Positions 1 to 8,402 of a DNA stretch of 64,000 bases are shown in pieces (the first letter of the stretch is position 1; each line of letters begins with the position of its first letter). Source of the stretch: Eubacteriales bacterium (lineage in GTDB: Bacteria > Bacillota > Clostridia > Lachnospirales > Lachnospiraceae). The stretch is taken from contig JAUNHC010000001.1 of NCBI GenBank assembly GCA_030524175.1, forward strand, positions 248,001 to 312,000, given 5' to 3'. The notes below the pieces were generated by a model. It made no database searches. It was not told where the DNA came from and saw nothing but the letters and a program-made list of their open reading frames with translations. The translations under genes and the position numbers were made by a program.

Positions 1-503
1 GTATCTTTTATAAACACAAACCGTTCTTGTTCCGAACACCATTTTATCAATTCCGGAGTGAGCAGACGCTTATAGGGATAAGGGCACTCATAAATCCCCA
101 CAGGAACATCCGGGAGACCATCCAGCAAATATTGTGCATTTCCCTTCCAGACTTCATCATCCTGGTCTTTCTTTGCAAGCCGATTACTGATCAGTACCAC
201 TGCATTCACACCGCAATCTGCTATTCTGCGCAGTTCCTTTATCTGCTCTGCCGGTTCTGCCGCAGTATGTCCCGATGAAACAACAGGGACTCTCCCCTTT
301 GTTTTCTCCACTACAAACCTTGTGATCTTCTCTCTCTCATCCAAGGTCAAATAAAAAATCTCGCTGGATTGACAGGCAGCAAAAAGTCCGTCAACACCAT
401 TTGCAATATACCATTCAATTAGTTTCTCCAATGCTTCATAATCTACGGAGTAATCTTCTTTAAACGGAGTGACCATAGTTGCCCAAATTTCTTTTTTACT
501 CAT
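1..503 (-). CDS. NanA/DapA-family aldolase (N-acetylneuraminate lyase-like), partial at window edge
   Basis: The minus strand reads from an ATG at 503 through the window start without a stop, giving the first 167 residues of a (beta/alpha)8 class I aldolase. It opens MSKKEIWATMVTPF, typical of the dihydrodipicolinate synthase/N-acetylneuraminate lyase family. The Tyr in GIYECPYP falls at residue 137 and the Lys in FIKDT at residue 165, the spacing expected for the family's catalytic Tyr and Schiff-base Lys. The ATG overlaps the stop of the upstream isomerase gene by 8 bp, and GGAGGG lies about 8 bases upstream, so the two are translationally coupled. Context (mannosidase, mannose-6-P isomerase, ROK repressor) suggests host-glycan sugar catabolism, so a sialic-acid or related sugar-acid lyase is more likely than lysine biosynthesis. 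The substrate cannot be decided from this fragment. Confidence 0.85.
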   Translation of the reverse strand, partial: MSKKEIWATMVTPFKEDYSVDYEALEKLIEWYIANGVDGLFAACQSSEIFYLTLDEREKITRFVVEKTKGRVPVVSSGHTAAEPAEQIKELRRIADCGVNAVVLISNRLAKKDQDDEVWKGNAQYLLDGLPDVPVGIYECPYPYKRLLTPELIKWCSEQERFVFIKD

Positions 504-1641
504 TGAAGTTCCCTCCTTCGTAGATTTGCTCCGCTGTTTCTGCATAAGGCGGCAAGCATTCTATGATCTCAATTCCCTTATTGGTTACAATACGACTTTT
601 TTCCTTTAGCACATATGGCAGAAAAAAATAGTCTCCCTGTGTGAGTGAGCGGGAAAATCTTCCATTCTCCAGCCAGCCTTCTCCCTTTGTAACAACGTAG
701 ATTCCCGGAGCATCCCTAAGAATCATGGTCCGTTTTACCTGATGACGGAAAATGCTGAAGCATTCTGTATCTTCTTTCCCAATTAAAAGCTCACTTTTCC
801 TGTCTTCATCCTCCGCAAACGTTTGTGCCACCTTTCGTCCCGCCTCTACAGCTGTTTTCCCCCACAGGTTAAAATCAAAACATTTCAGTGCATCTTTCTG
901 TTCCAGTCCAAGATACCTCTCATACTCATCCAGATAATAATCACCGCACCACGCCTCCGGCTGAATTGTCAGATCCGTTGGTTCCTGAATCTCCAGAATA
1001 AGGCAGCCCCCTCCAATGGCATGTATCATTCCTGCCGGGATTAAAAATACGTCTCCCCTTTTTACAGGAATCTTAGTCATCATTTCCTGAAGTACGTTCC
1101 TGTCATTCTCACTTTTCTCAATTGCCAGCTTCAGCTCTTCTTCCGTATATCTGTTCCGGAATCCTACATAGACACAGGCATCTTCTCTTGTATCCAGAAT
1201 GATCCAGCTTTCTGTCTTTCCGTACGAGCTATGGAAATACTGTCTGGAAAAGGCTTTATCAGGGTGTACCTGTGCCGGAAGACGTATTGCACTGTCCAGA
1301 TATTTCACCAAAATTCCCATAGACTCTCCGTGACCCAGCATCTCTTGAGGATACCGGTTCAGCAGCTCATCAAAATATACAGACTGCCCTTTTACTTTGG
1401 ATATCCCTTCCCGCTCAACTCTTTTCTCCTTGTTCAACGCTTCCACGGAGGAAGCCACCCACTCTTCAGGCAGGTTCCCATCCTCGTCGGCATCTCCCAG
1501 AAAAGTATGGAAAAGTTTTCCTCCCTTGTATACCCGGAAAACTCTGTTTCTTTCAAAAAATACAGGATTTCCATCCCATTCCTGGCACGTTTTTGTACGC
1601 AGCTTAGTCATGGTGTCTGTTTCGCTTTCCAATACATGCAT
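496..1641 (-). CDS. manA: Type I mannose-6-phosphate isomerase-like protein
   Basis: A 381-residue cupin-fold protein matching type I phosphomannose isomerases, which interconvert mannose-6-P and fructose-6-P in the cytoplasm. Zinc-site motifs are visible: QVHPD near residue 126 and RGDVFLIPAGMIHAIGGG near residues 192-209, followed by EIQEPTDLT. The C-terminal cupin half contains KGEGWLENG. Start chosen at 1641, with GGAGG about 11 bases upstream; a second ATG ten codons in (after ESETDT) has no better site. It lies 62 bp after the GH38 mannosidase and overlaps the aldolase gene, so the three form one operon that would turn released mannose, once phosphorylated, into fructose-6-P. The family is called with confidence; gene name by homology only. 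Confidence 0.85.
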   Translation of the reverse strand: MHVLESETDTMTKLRTKTCQEWDGNPVFFERNRVFRVYKGGKLFHTFLGDADEDGNLPEEWVASSVEALNKEKRVEREGISKVKGQSVYFDELLNRYPQEMLGHGESMGILVKYLDSAIRLPAQVHPDKAFSRQYFHSSYGKTESWIILDTREDACVYVGFRNRYTEEELKLAIEKSENDRNVLQEMMTKIPVKRGDVFLIPAGMIHAIGGGCLILEIQEPTDLTIQPEAWCGDYYLDEYERYLGLEQKDALKCFDFNLWGKTAVEAGRKVAQTFAEDEDRKSELLIGKEDTECFSIFRHQVKRTMILRDAPGIYVVTKGEGWLENGRFSRSLTQGDYFFLPYVLKEKSRIVTNKGIEIIECLPPYAETAEQIYEGGNFNE

Positions 1642-1703
1642 TTTGTATCATTCCTCCTTCAATGGAATTAGTAAACTTTTCTGACTATTATTTTTTCATT
1701 GCA

Positions 1704-4700
1704 TTAAAAATGAAAAATACAGAAGGATTTTATCTCATATGGTTTTATGGAAAATTCAATCTCTCTGCACGTTTCTGCAATCCGATGCTCATTTTCCTCC
1801 ATAAGGTTACACTCCCAGATTTCTTTTGCCTCTTTCCTCAAACTCATCTTTGCATGGTGATGCGCCCCGTATGCCTCATACAAACGTACGATCACCCCGC
1901 AGCCTGCCTCCGCACATTTGACAGCGTCTACAACAATACCTTTTTCCGCTACTTTCACGTATGCAGCATATTCCTTTATTTCTCTTTTTGGGATAACCAC
2001 AAGGGGCTCATTGAGAGCATAGGAATGCTCCACAGTTCCGCCGTCTCCATAATCACCCTTGTGGGGTAAAAGTGAATAAACGAAAGTATGTATTCCCCTG
2101 TCAGCATTGGGGTCCGGGTCCACAGGCGCCCGCAGTAAAGTCAATCTCATACAGTTCCCTTTAATGTCATACCCATATTTACAGTCATTCATAAGGCTGA
2201 CCCCATAACCATGCTCAGATAGATCTGCCCATTTATGTGCACATACCTCAAATTTCGCTTTATCATAAGAGGTATTCCAATGCGTAGGGCGTGAAATTGC
2301 TCCATACTGGATTTCATACCATGCACGGACAGCAAGCACATCTGCCTCAAATGACGTTTTCAGCATTTTTTCTGTCTCATACCACTCAACCCTCGTCTCG
2401 AAATCAATTCGTGGATTATTGCTGTAGATGACAATATCCTGCGAAATCCGGGATTTATGGAATGATTTTTCCAAATGGAAAATTTGCTTTATCCGGTCTC
2501 TCCTTATTATCCTTGCTGATTCTGTTTTCATTTTCCATTGTTTATTCTGATATTCCAAATCAATGTTCCATGCTGTCTCCACAGCAGGTTTATCCTCGAA
2601 TATATGGAACACATTGGATACCCCTGCAAGCACCTCTCGTCTGTTTGTTTTATCATATAGGCTAAACAGCTCTCCCTCAGAATTAAAGCATAGACGGTAA
2701 TAACTGTTTTCCATTTCCATTCCCCAGGTATTGTTCTTTTCACATGTTTCATTATCCTGTACCAGTGTATATTTCACACCGCTGAACGCCGGAACCCGCA
2801 CCTCAAACTCAACATTTTCACCTGCAATAACACAGGGTACCTGAACTCCTTGAGGATCAACAACAATACAACTTTCCATATCCCTCGGAAGTTCTGCACA
2901 TACAATCTCCTGTCTCTCCCAGCCCAATGTGTTGAACACAGTCACTACATGCTCATCTGCCTCCGCAGTAATATGCATAAGAGATTTATCTTGAATCTGA
3001 CATATTAATACAAAGACACGGCTGTAATCCGCCTCACATACTCTATACACTTCCGGAATAGATGAACCCGGTATGATATCATGAAACTGGTTTGTAAGTA
3101 TCAGTTTATAAACCTCCAGAATATCTTCATAAGGATACACCGCACCGCCATCCACATATGCCAGTACCGCCAACAGCTCAGCCCGCCGGATGGCGAATTC
3201 TGCCTTACGGTTATTCTTTTTTGTTCTTGCTTGTGTAGTATAGGTTCCGCGATGATATTCATAATACATTTCGTCATTCCACACCGGCAGCTTATCCTGG
3301 ACACATTCTACTTCTTCGAAAAAGGATACAGAAGAATTCATCTCAGTCTTCTGAAGTCCAGGAAACGCTTTCAGCCTTCTGCCTGTCTCCAGCATTTTGT
3401 AAGAAGGGCCTCCTCCTCCATCGCCGTATCCGTAGGTCATCAGGACGTGTTCTGTAATGTCCTTCTCACTAAAACGGTTATAGATGGTGTCCACATGCGA
3501 TGGATCATACACACCGTTATAGTTTAGTTTCTGTACATAAGATAAAATTCTTGTGCCGTCTATTCCTTGCCAATTGAACAAGGAATGGGGGAAATTATTT
3601 GTATCATTACTCACCAGCTTCGAAGTGAAAAAATACTTAATTCCGGACCTTGCCATAATCTGTGGCAAAGCCCAGGAATACCCAAAAACATCAGGCATCC
3701 AAAATACAGTTGATGATTTTCCGAATTCCTTCTCATAAAACTGTTTTCCGTAAAGCAACTGGCGCACAATACTTTCTCCTGACGGTATATTGGTATCCAT
3801 TTCTACCCAAGCATTGCCCACCAGTTCAAACTGTCCGCTGCTTACTTTTTCTTTTATACGTTCAAACAGCTCCGGATAATAACGCTTTGTAAATTCGAAT
3901 AAACAAGGCTGGCTAAAGGCAAACACAAAATCCTCATACCGGTCCATAAGGTCCAGCACATTAGACATAGTTTTTGCGCATTTTCTAACTGATTCCTTCA
4001 CAGGCCACCTCCACGCCGTATCAATATGTGCCTGTCCCACAAATTTTATCAGTGCGTGTCCGTCTGAAGGAATCAGTGCCAATTTACTGCGAAGAATTTC
4101 TGCCGCCCGTCTAATTGATGCGCTAAAGGCATTTCTTCCATCATCCAAATCTACCGCTGTAAGGGATTCCAGCACTGCATCCCGTAGTTTATGACAGGTA
4201 TAAGAATCCTTGGTCATGCTTTCCAAAAGACATTGAAACGAATGGTTCAGATTCACATTGGTTTTAGCCAAATCTTCTACCGGACTTTTCAATGCCTGCA
4301 TGGTATCAAAAGCCGTCTTCACATCAAAATAGTAAGTTTCTGCCTCTTCATCCACTACCACCAAGTCAGCCCGCCGGAATGTATATATGATTTCTGTCTG
4401 TCCCTGATCCCTGTATTTCGCAAACTCCATATAATTCATATGAGCTTCAATCTCAATCTTTATTTTCTCGCCGTCTGCAACCTCTTTCGGAAAGTAAACC
4501 CGTGTCCTTGTCACTTCGTTGGGAATGATAAAAGATGTGAGGGCCGATCTGATCGTACCGTTAACATACACAATGGCTTCTCCGCCTACCTCCAGTTCCA
4601 GCACAGTATTTTTTCCGCCGAAATTGTCTGGTACTCTAAATTCAGTCCGGTACCACCGTGTGAGACTGTCCCGGCACACCCATGTATCTCCCGGCGATAC

Positions 4701-4853
4701 AGCCTCCCATTCACTTAGTCCGACATACTTCTGCGGAGCCTCATAAAAGCCGGTCCTGGTCTCCCATCCCCCAATCCCTATACATTTCTTTTCAATCATT
4801 TGTCGGATACCATCCAACTTTTTCTCCAATATCTGTTTTTTTGTAAACTCCAT
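1704..4853 (-). CDS. GH38 family alpha-mannosidase
   Basis: A 1049-residue cytoplasmic-type glycoside hydrolase family 38 enzyme (no signal peptide), full length for the bacterial group. The metal-binding motif GQAHIDTAW is near residue 272, and the nucleophile region VFWMPDVFGYS is near residue 385, with Asp as expected catalytic nucleophile; the C-terminal half is the beta-rich mannosidase domain. A longer reading frame begins at a TTG at 4892, but the ATG at 4853 (MEFTKKQILEKK) is preferred because GGAGGG stands just before it. It is first in an operon with mannose-6-P isomerase and a NanA-like aldolase, driven by a promoter overlapping a ROK-type operator. Role inferred: cleaving alpha-mannosides imported from host or yeast N-glycans. 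Confidence 0.92.
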   Translation of the reverse strand: MEFTKKQILEKKLDGIRQMIEKKCIGIGGWETRTGFYEAPQKYVGLSEWEAVSPGDTWVCRDSLTRWYRTEFRVPDNFGGKNTVLELEVGGEAIVYVNGTIRSALTSFIIPNEVTRTRVYFPKEVADGEKIKIEIEAHMNYMEFAKYRDQGQTEIIYTFRRADLVVVDEEAETYYFDVKTAFDTMQALKSPVEDLAKTNVNLNHSFQCLLESMTKDSYTCHKLRDAVLESLTAVDLDDGRNAFSASIRRAAEILRSKLALIPSDGHALIKFVGQAHIDTAWRWPVKESVRKCAKTMSNVLDLMDRYEDFVFAFSQPCLFEFTKRYYPELFERIKEKVSSGQFELVGNAWVEMDTNIPSGESIVRQLLYGKQFYEKEFGKSSTVFWMPDVFGYSWALPQIMARSGIKYFFTSKLVSNDTNNFPHSLFNWQGIDGTRILSYVQKLNYNGVYDPSHVDTIYNRFSEKDITEHVLMTYGYGDGGGGPSYKMLETGRRLKAFPGLQKTEMNSSVSFFEEVECVQDKLPVWNDEMYYEYHRGTYTTQARTKKNNRKAEFAIRRAELLAVLAYVDGGAVYPYEDILEVYKLILTNQFHDIIPGSSIPEVYRVCEADYSRVFVLICQIQDKSLMHITAEADEHVVTVFNTLGWERQEIVCAELPRDMESCIVVDPQGVQVPCVIAGENVEFEVRVPAFSGVKYTLVQDNETCEKNNTWGMEMENSYYRLCFNSEGELFSLYDKTNRREVLAGVSNVFHIFEDKPAVETAWNIDLEYQNKQWKMKTESARIIRRDRIKQIFHLEKSFHKSRISQDIVIYSNNPRIDFETRVEWYETEKMLKTSFEADVLAVRAWYEIQYGAISRPTHWNTSYDKAKFEVCAHKWADLSEHGYGVSLMNDCKYGYDIKGNCMRLTLLRAPVDPDPNADRGIHTFVYSLLPHKGDYGDGGTVEHSYALNEPLVVIPKREIKEYAAYVKVAEKGIVVDAVKCAEAGCGVIVRLYEAYGAHHHAKMSLRKEAKEIWECNLMEENEHRIAETCREIEFSIKPYEIKSFCIFHF

Positions 4854-4936
4854 AAGCCCTCCAAATACATACTCGAAACTAGATTCCAGCAACTTAATTA
4901 CTTCATTTGCTAAAATATTTTTTATTTGACAGCTTT

Positions 4937-4965
4937 ATTGTATTCTATGCCTTTATATTAGTCAA
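4937..4965 (-). promoter_or_regulatory. Sigma-A promoter of the mannosidase operon
   Basis: On the minus strand TTGACT (4960-4965) and TACAAT (4937-4942) are separated by exactly 17 bp. The -35 box lies inside the inverted repeat at 4955-4981, so a repressor bound there would block RNA polymerase. Confidence 0.7.
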
Positions 4966-4981
4966 CTTTTTTTACTAATAT
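4955..4981. promoter_or_regulatory. Operator-like inverted repeat 1 (probable ROK repressor site)
   Basis: Perfect 8-bp arms ATATTAGT and ACTAATAT separated by 11 bp. The core AGTCAAC-N2-TTTTTACT recurs 105 bp away at 5065, on the ROK gene side. Such spaced A/T-rich palindromes are typical of NagC/XylR-type ROK regulators, and the divergent ROK gene is adjacent. Binding is inferred. Confidence 0.55.
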
Positions 4982-5030
4982 ATCAAATCTTCTCTGTTAT
5001 GCACAATTTCTTACCCCGAAAATTTATGAT

Positions 5031-5059
5031 TTGACATTTTCCACCTTTGGTATTACTCT
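5031..5059 (+). promoter_or_regulatory. Candidate promoter of the ROK repressor gene
   Basis: TTGACA at 5031-5036, 17-bp spacer, weak -10 TACTCT at 5054-5059. The second operator copy (5062-5084) would cover the start point, consistent with autoregulation. Confidence 0.4.
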
Positions 5060-5061
5060 TA

Positions 5062-5084
5062 TATAGTCAACAATTTTTACTTTT
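5062..5084. promoter_or_regulatory. Operator-like repeat 2
   Basis: Second copy of the operator core (AGTCAAC then AA then TTTTTACT), identical to copy 1 at 16 of 18 positions but with degraded outer arms. It sits between the candidate promoter and the start of the ROK gene. Confidence 0.45.
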
Positions 5085-5180
5085 AAATACAACAAATACT
5101 TTTCCTGTTTCAAATATATGCATTCACAAACAGGCAGCACAGGAGATCTCTAAAATGTCTCTTTACATGAGGAATTTATT

Positions 5181-6389
5181 ATGACTACAAATGGCTCCAA
5201 TCAACAAACTATAAAAGAAAAAAACCGTGCCCTTGTTCTACGCTGTATTCTTATTGAGAATCTCACCTCCAGGGCCGGAATTTCCAGAAGACTTGGTCTC
5301 ACAAAGACAACTCTCACCAATATTGTCAATGAACTAATTGACGATGGCTATATTACTGAGCGTGAAAAATCATTGGACAAATCTGCTCATTCACCCGGGC
5401 GCAAATCTATAGAATTGGGTTTATCACCTGCTGCACCGCTGGCATGTGGTATTTTGATACAGAGAAATAAGTTTCAGATGATACTATCTTCCTTGGATGG
5501 TTCCATAAAAAAAAGATGTTCCTATTCTTATAAAGGAAACATCTCTCCTGAAGATTTCGAATTGATATTAAAACAAATGTACAGAGAATTGCTTGAGGAT
5601 AATTCTGCACGCATAATAGGTATTGGGATCGCCAGTATTGGTCCACTGAATACTTCCAGCGGGACTCTGCTCAATCCTGTAAACTTTTTTGACAGAGAGT
5701 GTGTATTTGACATCTGTTCGTGTGTGCGCAGCTTTTCCGGTCTCCCGGTAACCCTGTGCAATGATGCCAGCGCAGGAGCCGTAGCAGAAAAGCTTCTCGG
5801 AAAGGGCCGCGGCGAGCATAATTTTGTCTATATTTCCACCTATAAGGGAGCCGGAGCCGGTTTTTACCTGGATGATAAGCTTTTTAGCGGAGAAAACGGG
5901 CAGAACGGAGAAATCGGCCACATGAGCATCAACTTTGAGGGCCCTCTCTGTCACTGCGGAAACCGCGGTTGTCTGGAGTTATATGCCAATATTGATACAT
6001 TGGTGGAAAAACGTATGTATCTGAAATATGCATTTCCAGACCACCCTATTTTTGTCAGAGATGATATTACTATACTGGATCTTTTGCACTTGGTCGATGA
6101 AAACGACGCAATTGCAATATCTGTTGTCAATGAATACTGCCGTTACTTGTCATTTGCGGCAGCAAACCTGATCACACAACTCAATATTCAGCTGGTCATA
6201 CTTGCCGGTTCACCGGATATACAGAACGATTTTTTTGAGCGGACATTGGAAAATCAGATAAACGAACATTCACTGATGTCTAAATATCAGAAAATTTCTG
6301 TTATTAAATCAGATTTTGGTCTGTCCTCTCCACTTTACGGCAGTGCCTGCATTATTCTCAATGATTTGTTTGAAGGCAGAATCTATTAG
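5181..6389 (+). CDS. ROK family transcriptional repressor (NagC/XylR/Mlc type)
   Basis: A 402-residue protein with an N-terminal winged helix-turn-helix (about residues 20-60, containing SRRLGLTKTTLTNIV) followed by a ROK sugar-binding domain. The ROK zinc motif is intact: GEIGHMSINFEGPLCHCG then NRGCLELYA near residues 245-268. Start supported by GAGGAA nine bases upstream. It is transcribed away from the mannosidase/isomerase/aldolase operon, and two matching operator-like repeats lie between them; the likely role is sugar-responsive repression of that operon and of itself. The inducer is probably a mannose- or hexosamine-derived sugar, which cannot be determined here. Confidence 0.88.
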   Translation: MTTNGSNQQTIKEKNRALVLRCILIENLTSRAGISRRLGLTKTTLTNIVNELIDDGYITEREKSLDKSAHSPGRKSIELGLSPAAPLACGILIQRNKFQMILSSLDGSIKKRCSYSYKGNISPEDFELILKQMYRELLEDNSARIIGIGIASIGPLNTSSGTLLNPVNFFDRECVFDICSCVRSFSGLPVTLCNDASAGAVAEKLLGKGRGEHNFVYISTYKGAGAGFYLDDKLFSGENGQNGEIGHMSINFEGPLCHCGNRGCLELYANIDTLVEKRMYLKYAFPDHPIFVRDDITILDLLHLVDENDAIAISVVNEYCRYLSFAAANLITQLNIQLVILAGSPDIQNDFFERTLENQINEHSLMSKYQKISVIKSDFGLSSPLYGSACIILNDLFEGRIY

Positions 6390-6454
6390 GTATTACAAAT
6401 AATTTCGGAATGGCATTGGAACAGCGTAAAGCATAAATTGCCGCACCATACATT

Positions 6455-7909
6455 TTATTCTAATTCAAACTCCAGAAAATCAAATCTCCCTTTTCCTTCA
6501 AACCGCATAAACAGAGGACGAACCCCTTTCTCTGTTTGTGCAGCTGCCCTAAATGTTTTCCAAAGTTTTTTGTCTGCATTAATTGTTATATTGGCAATTT
6601 CCTGTTTCATATGGGCATCCGCAGCAATTCTCAGACAGCCTTCTGCTGTCCCTCTCCCGGTGACGGAAATTTGTGTCAGATTATGAAAATCAAAATATTT
6701 AAACCCTGCCACAGCTCCGTCCCTCATATTAGCGATATACTGACGTGCCTCCTTATGCCCATCTTTCCCGTCCTGTGTGAAATACGGATGGTCTTTCAAC
6801 CGTTTTCGGGGATTTTTCCCGTCATATCTTCCTGTTCCGTGTTTGGACCAGAGATTACAGGCAATCCTGGCTCCGTATTTCCCTGTTCCGGATAAGGGGG
6901 CACCGTTCAGCCCGCAGCTTGTCATGGGCGCTTGGAGAAACTTGCCATCTTCCCTTTGTACCAGTTCTTCTGCACATGCCTGTCGCGCATAAGAGCACCG
7001 GTTAGTGTGTCTGTGGTAAAAAATGTAATACTTATCTTTTAAATACAGCATTCCGCCATGTGTATTTCCTAAATAGTTATGAGCCTGTCTTTCCTCATCG
7101 TTCCCATTGAGAAATACATCCCCGTTGCTTACCAATGTCCCTCCGAAACGGAAACCCTTTGTGGGTGAATCGCTGACTGCATAGCAAAGTTCATGATTAT
7201 GTCTGGATGAATATACGAAATAATATTTACCGTCATATTTACGGATGGAACTGGCCTCAAAAAATTCATGGTCAGGAAAAGCACCTGCACCCTCTTTGGG
7301 GAACAAAAGCTTCTCTGGTTCTTTGATCGTAACCATATCGGATTCCAGTTCCAGCACGTAACCGCCTCGGTTCTTAAGCTTCCTTCCTCCGGTCACGGCC
7401 GCCGGAACAGGAGTATAGAACCCGGAATACAGATATACCCTTTTATCATCATCCACCAGCACTCCCGGGTCAAAGGGAAAAGAATCGCCCTTTTTTCTGC
7501 CCCACAGGATGCCATTGGGATAATGTACATGCCCGTAAAATTCAAAAGGGCCTGTGGGACTGTCCCCCACAGCAACACCTGTAATGCCCATAAAGTCAAA
7601 TGCATAATACAGATAATATCGTCCGTCAGCTCCCACAGCCACATCTGGTGCGAACAACAGCCTCAGCCCAAGTCTGTTCTTAGGGTCCTGGTTTTTCCTG
7701 TAAATAATCCCCTCATATTTCCAGTTCCCCAGGTCATCCACCGGCGCAGACCAGCACACATAATCGTTCATGCAGAACATAGGTGCACCAAATCTGTCAT
7801 GGGACCCATATAAATATACCCTGTTGCCGAAAACATAGGGTTCGCCGTCCGGTATATATTCATTTTCCGGCAAAAAGGGATTCACTGCCTGTTTCTTCAC
7901 TTTCACCAT
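6455..7909 (-). CDS. GH43-like five-bladed beta-propeller glycosidase
   Basis: A 484-residue protein without a signal peptide, resembling glycoside hydrolase family 43. The expected acidic triad is visible: IPDGEPYV (Asp21, general base), FPFDPGVLVDDD (Asp near 150), and HEFFEASSI (Glu near 218, general acid). FAPDVAVGADGRYYLYY matches the blade that normally reads WAPD. The last 130 residues form a beta-rich accessory domain similar to a carbohydrate-binding module. Start at 7909 has AGGAGG only two bases before the ATG; a GTG one codon later has better spacing. It is last in an operon with a YolD-like protein, a Y-family polymerase and a sugar-sensing two-component system. Substrate unknown (arabinoside, xyloside or galactoside possible). 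Confidence 0.8.
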   Translation of the reverse strand: MVKVKKQAVNPFLPENEYIPDGEPYVFGNRVYLYGSHDRFGAPMFCMNDYVCWSAPVDDLGNWKYEGIIYRKNQDPKNRLGLRLLFAPDVAVGADGRYYLYYAFDFMGITGVAVGDSPTGPFEFYGHVHYPNGILWGRKKGDSFPFDPGVLVDDDKRVYLYSGFYTPVPAAVTGGRKLKNRGGYVLELESDMVTIKEPEKLLFPKEGAGAFPDHEFFEASSIRKYDGKYYFVYSSRHNHELCYAVSDSPTKGFRFGGTLVSNGDVFLNGNDEERQAHNYLGNTHGGMLYLKDKYYIFYHRHTNRCSYARQACAEELVQREDGKFLQAPMTSCGLNGAPLSGTGKYGARIACNLWSKHGTGRYDGKNPRKRLKDHPYFTQDGKDGHKEARQYIANMRDGAVAGFKYFDFHNLTQISVTGRGTAEGCLRIAADAHMKQEIANITINADKKLWKTFRAAAQTEKGVRPLFMRFEGKGRFDFLEFELE

Positions 7910-7920
7910 TTCCTCCTACT

Positions 7921-8376
7921 TCATAGAATAGTATCACTCACCGGCAGGCTGCTTACAAATTCTATATCACTGACTTCCTCCACAGGAATCTGCCGGTAAT
8001 CTGCCATTATCACTGAATGACTATATGCATCTATTTTTTTAACACTCCCTCTGATGGTCACATAACGTCCACCTGCCTTTTCCTCATCAGGCTGAAAATA
8101 TGTGACAGCTATTTGAGGCTGGTGTTCCGGAAGCATTTCCTGTATCATTCTTAGCTTCTCATCTATGACTTCCTTAACGTCATCGTCAAGCTCAATCCTG
8201 TTTTCCGTCAGCCTGGCTGTTTCCCTGATCGCAGCCTCATGTCCGGTGAGAGCGGCAAACGGGGCAAACTGAGCAGCTCTGTCAGGAATTGGCATATGGG
8301 GATGGGATGCTGACCTGGGGTGCGGCAGTTCAATAATATCATCATACCGATGCATATCACCATCTTTGTTATTCAT
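7921..8376 (-). CDS. YolD-like family protein
   Basis: A 151-residue cytoplasmic protein matching the YolD-like family, with the hallmark HMPIPDRAAQFAPFAALTG near residues 27-46 and a C-terminal small beta domain ending in VEEVSDIEFV. In Firmicutes and their mobile elements, YolD-like proteins are usually encoded next to UvrX/DinB-type polymerases, as here (polymerase gene 26 bp upstream). The function is not established; a role as polymerase partner or SOS-associated factor is inferred from linkage. AAAGGAGA lies 7 bases before the ATG at 8376. The GH43-like gene begins 11 bp downstream. Confidence 0.85.
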   Translation of the reverse strand: MNNKDGDMHRYDDIIELPHPRSASHPHMPIPDRAAQFAPFAALTGHEAAIRETARLTENRIELDDDVKEVIDEKLRMIQEMLPEHQPQIAVTYFQPDEEKAGGRYVTIRGSVKKIDAYSHSVIMADYRQIPVEEVSDIEFVSSLPVSDTIL

Positions 8377-8402
8377 TGCAGTCTCCTTTCCGGGAAATCA
8401 TG

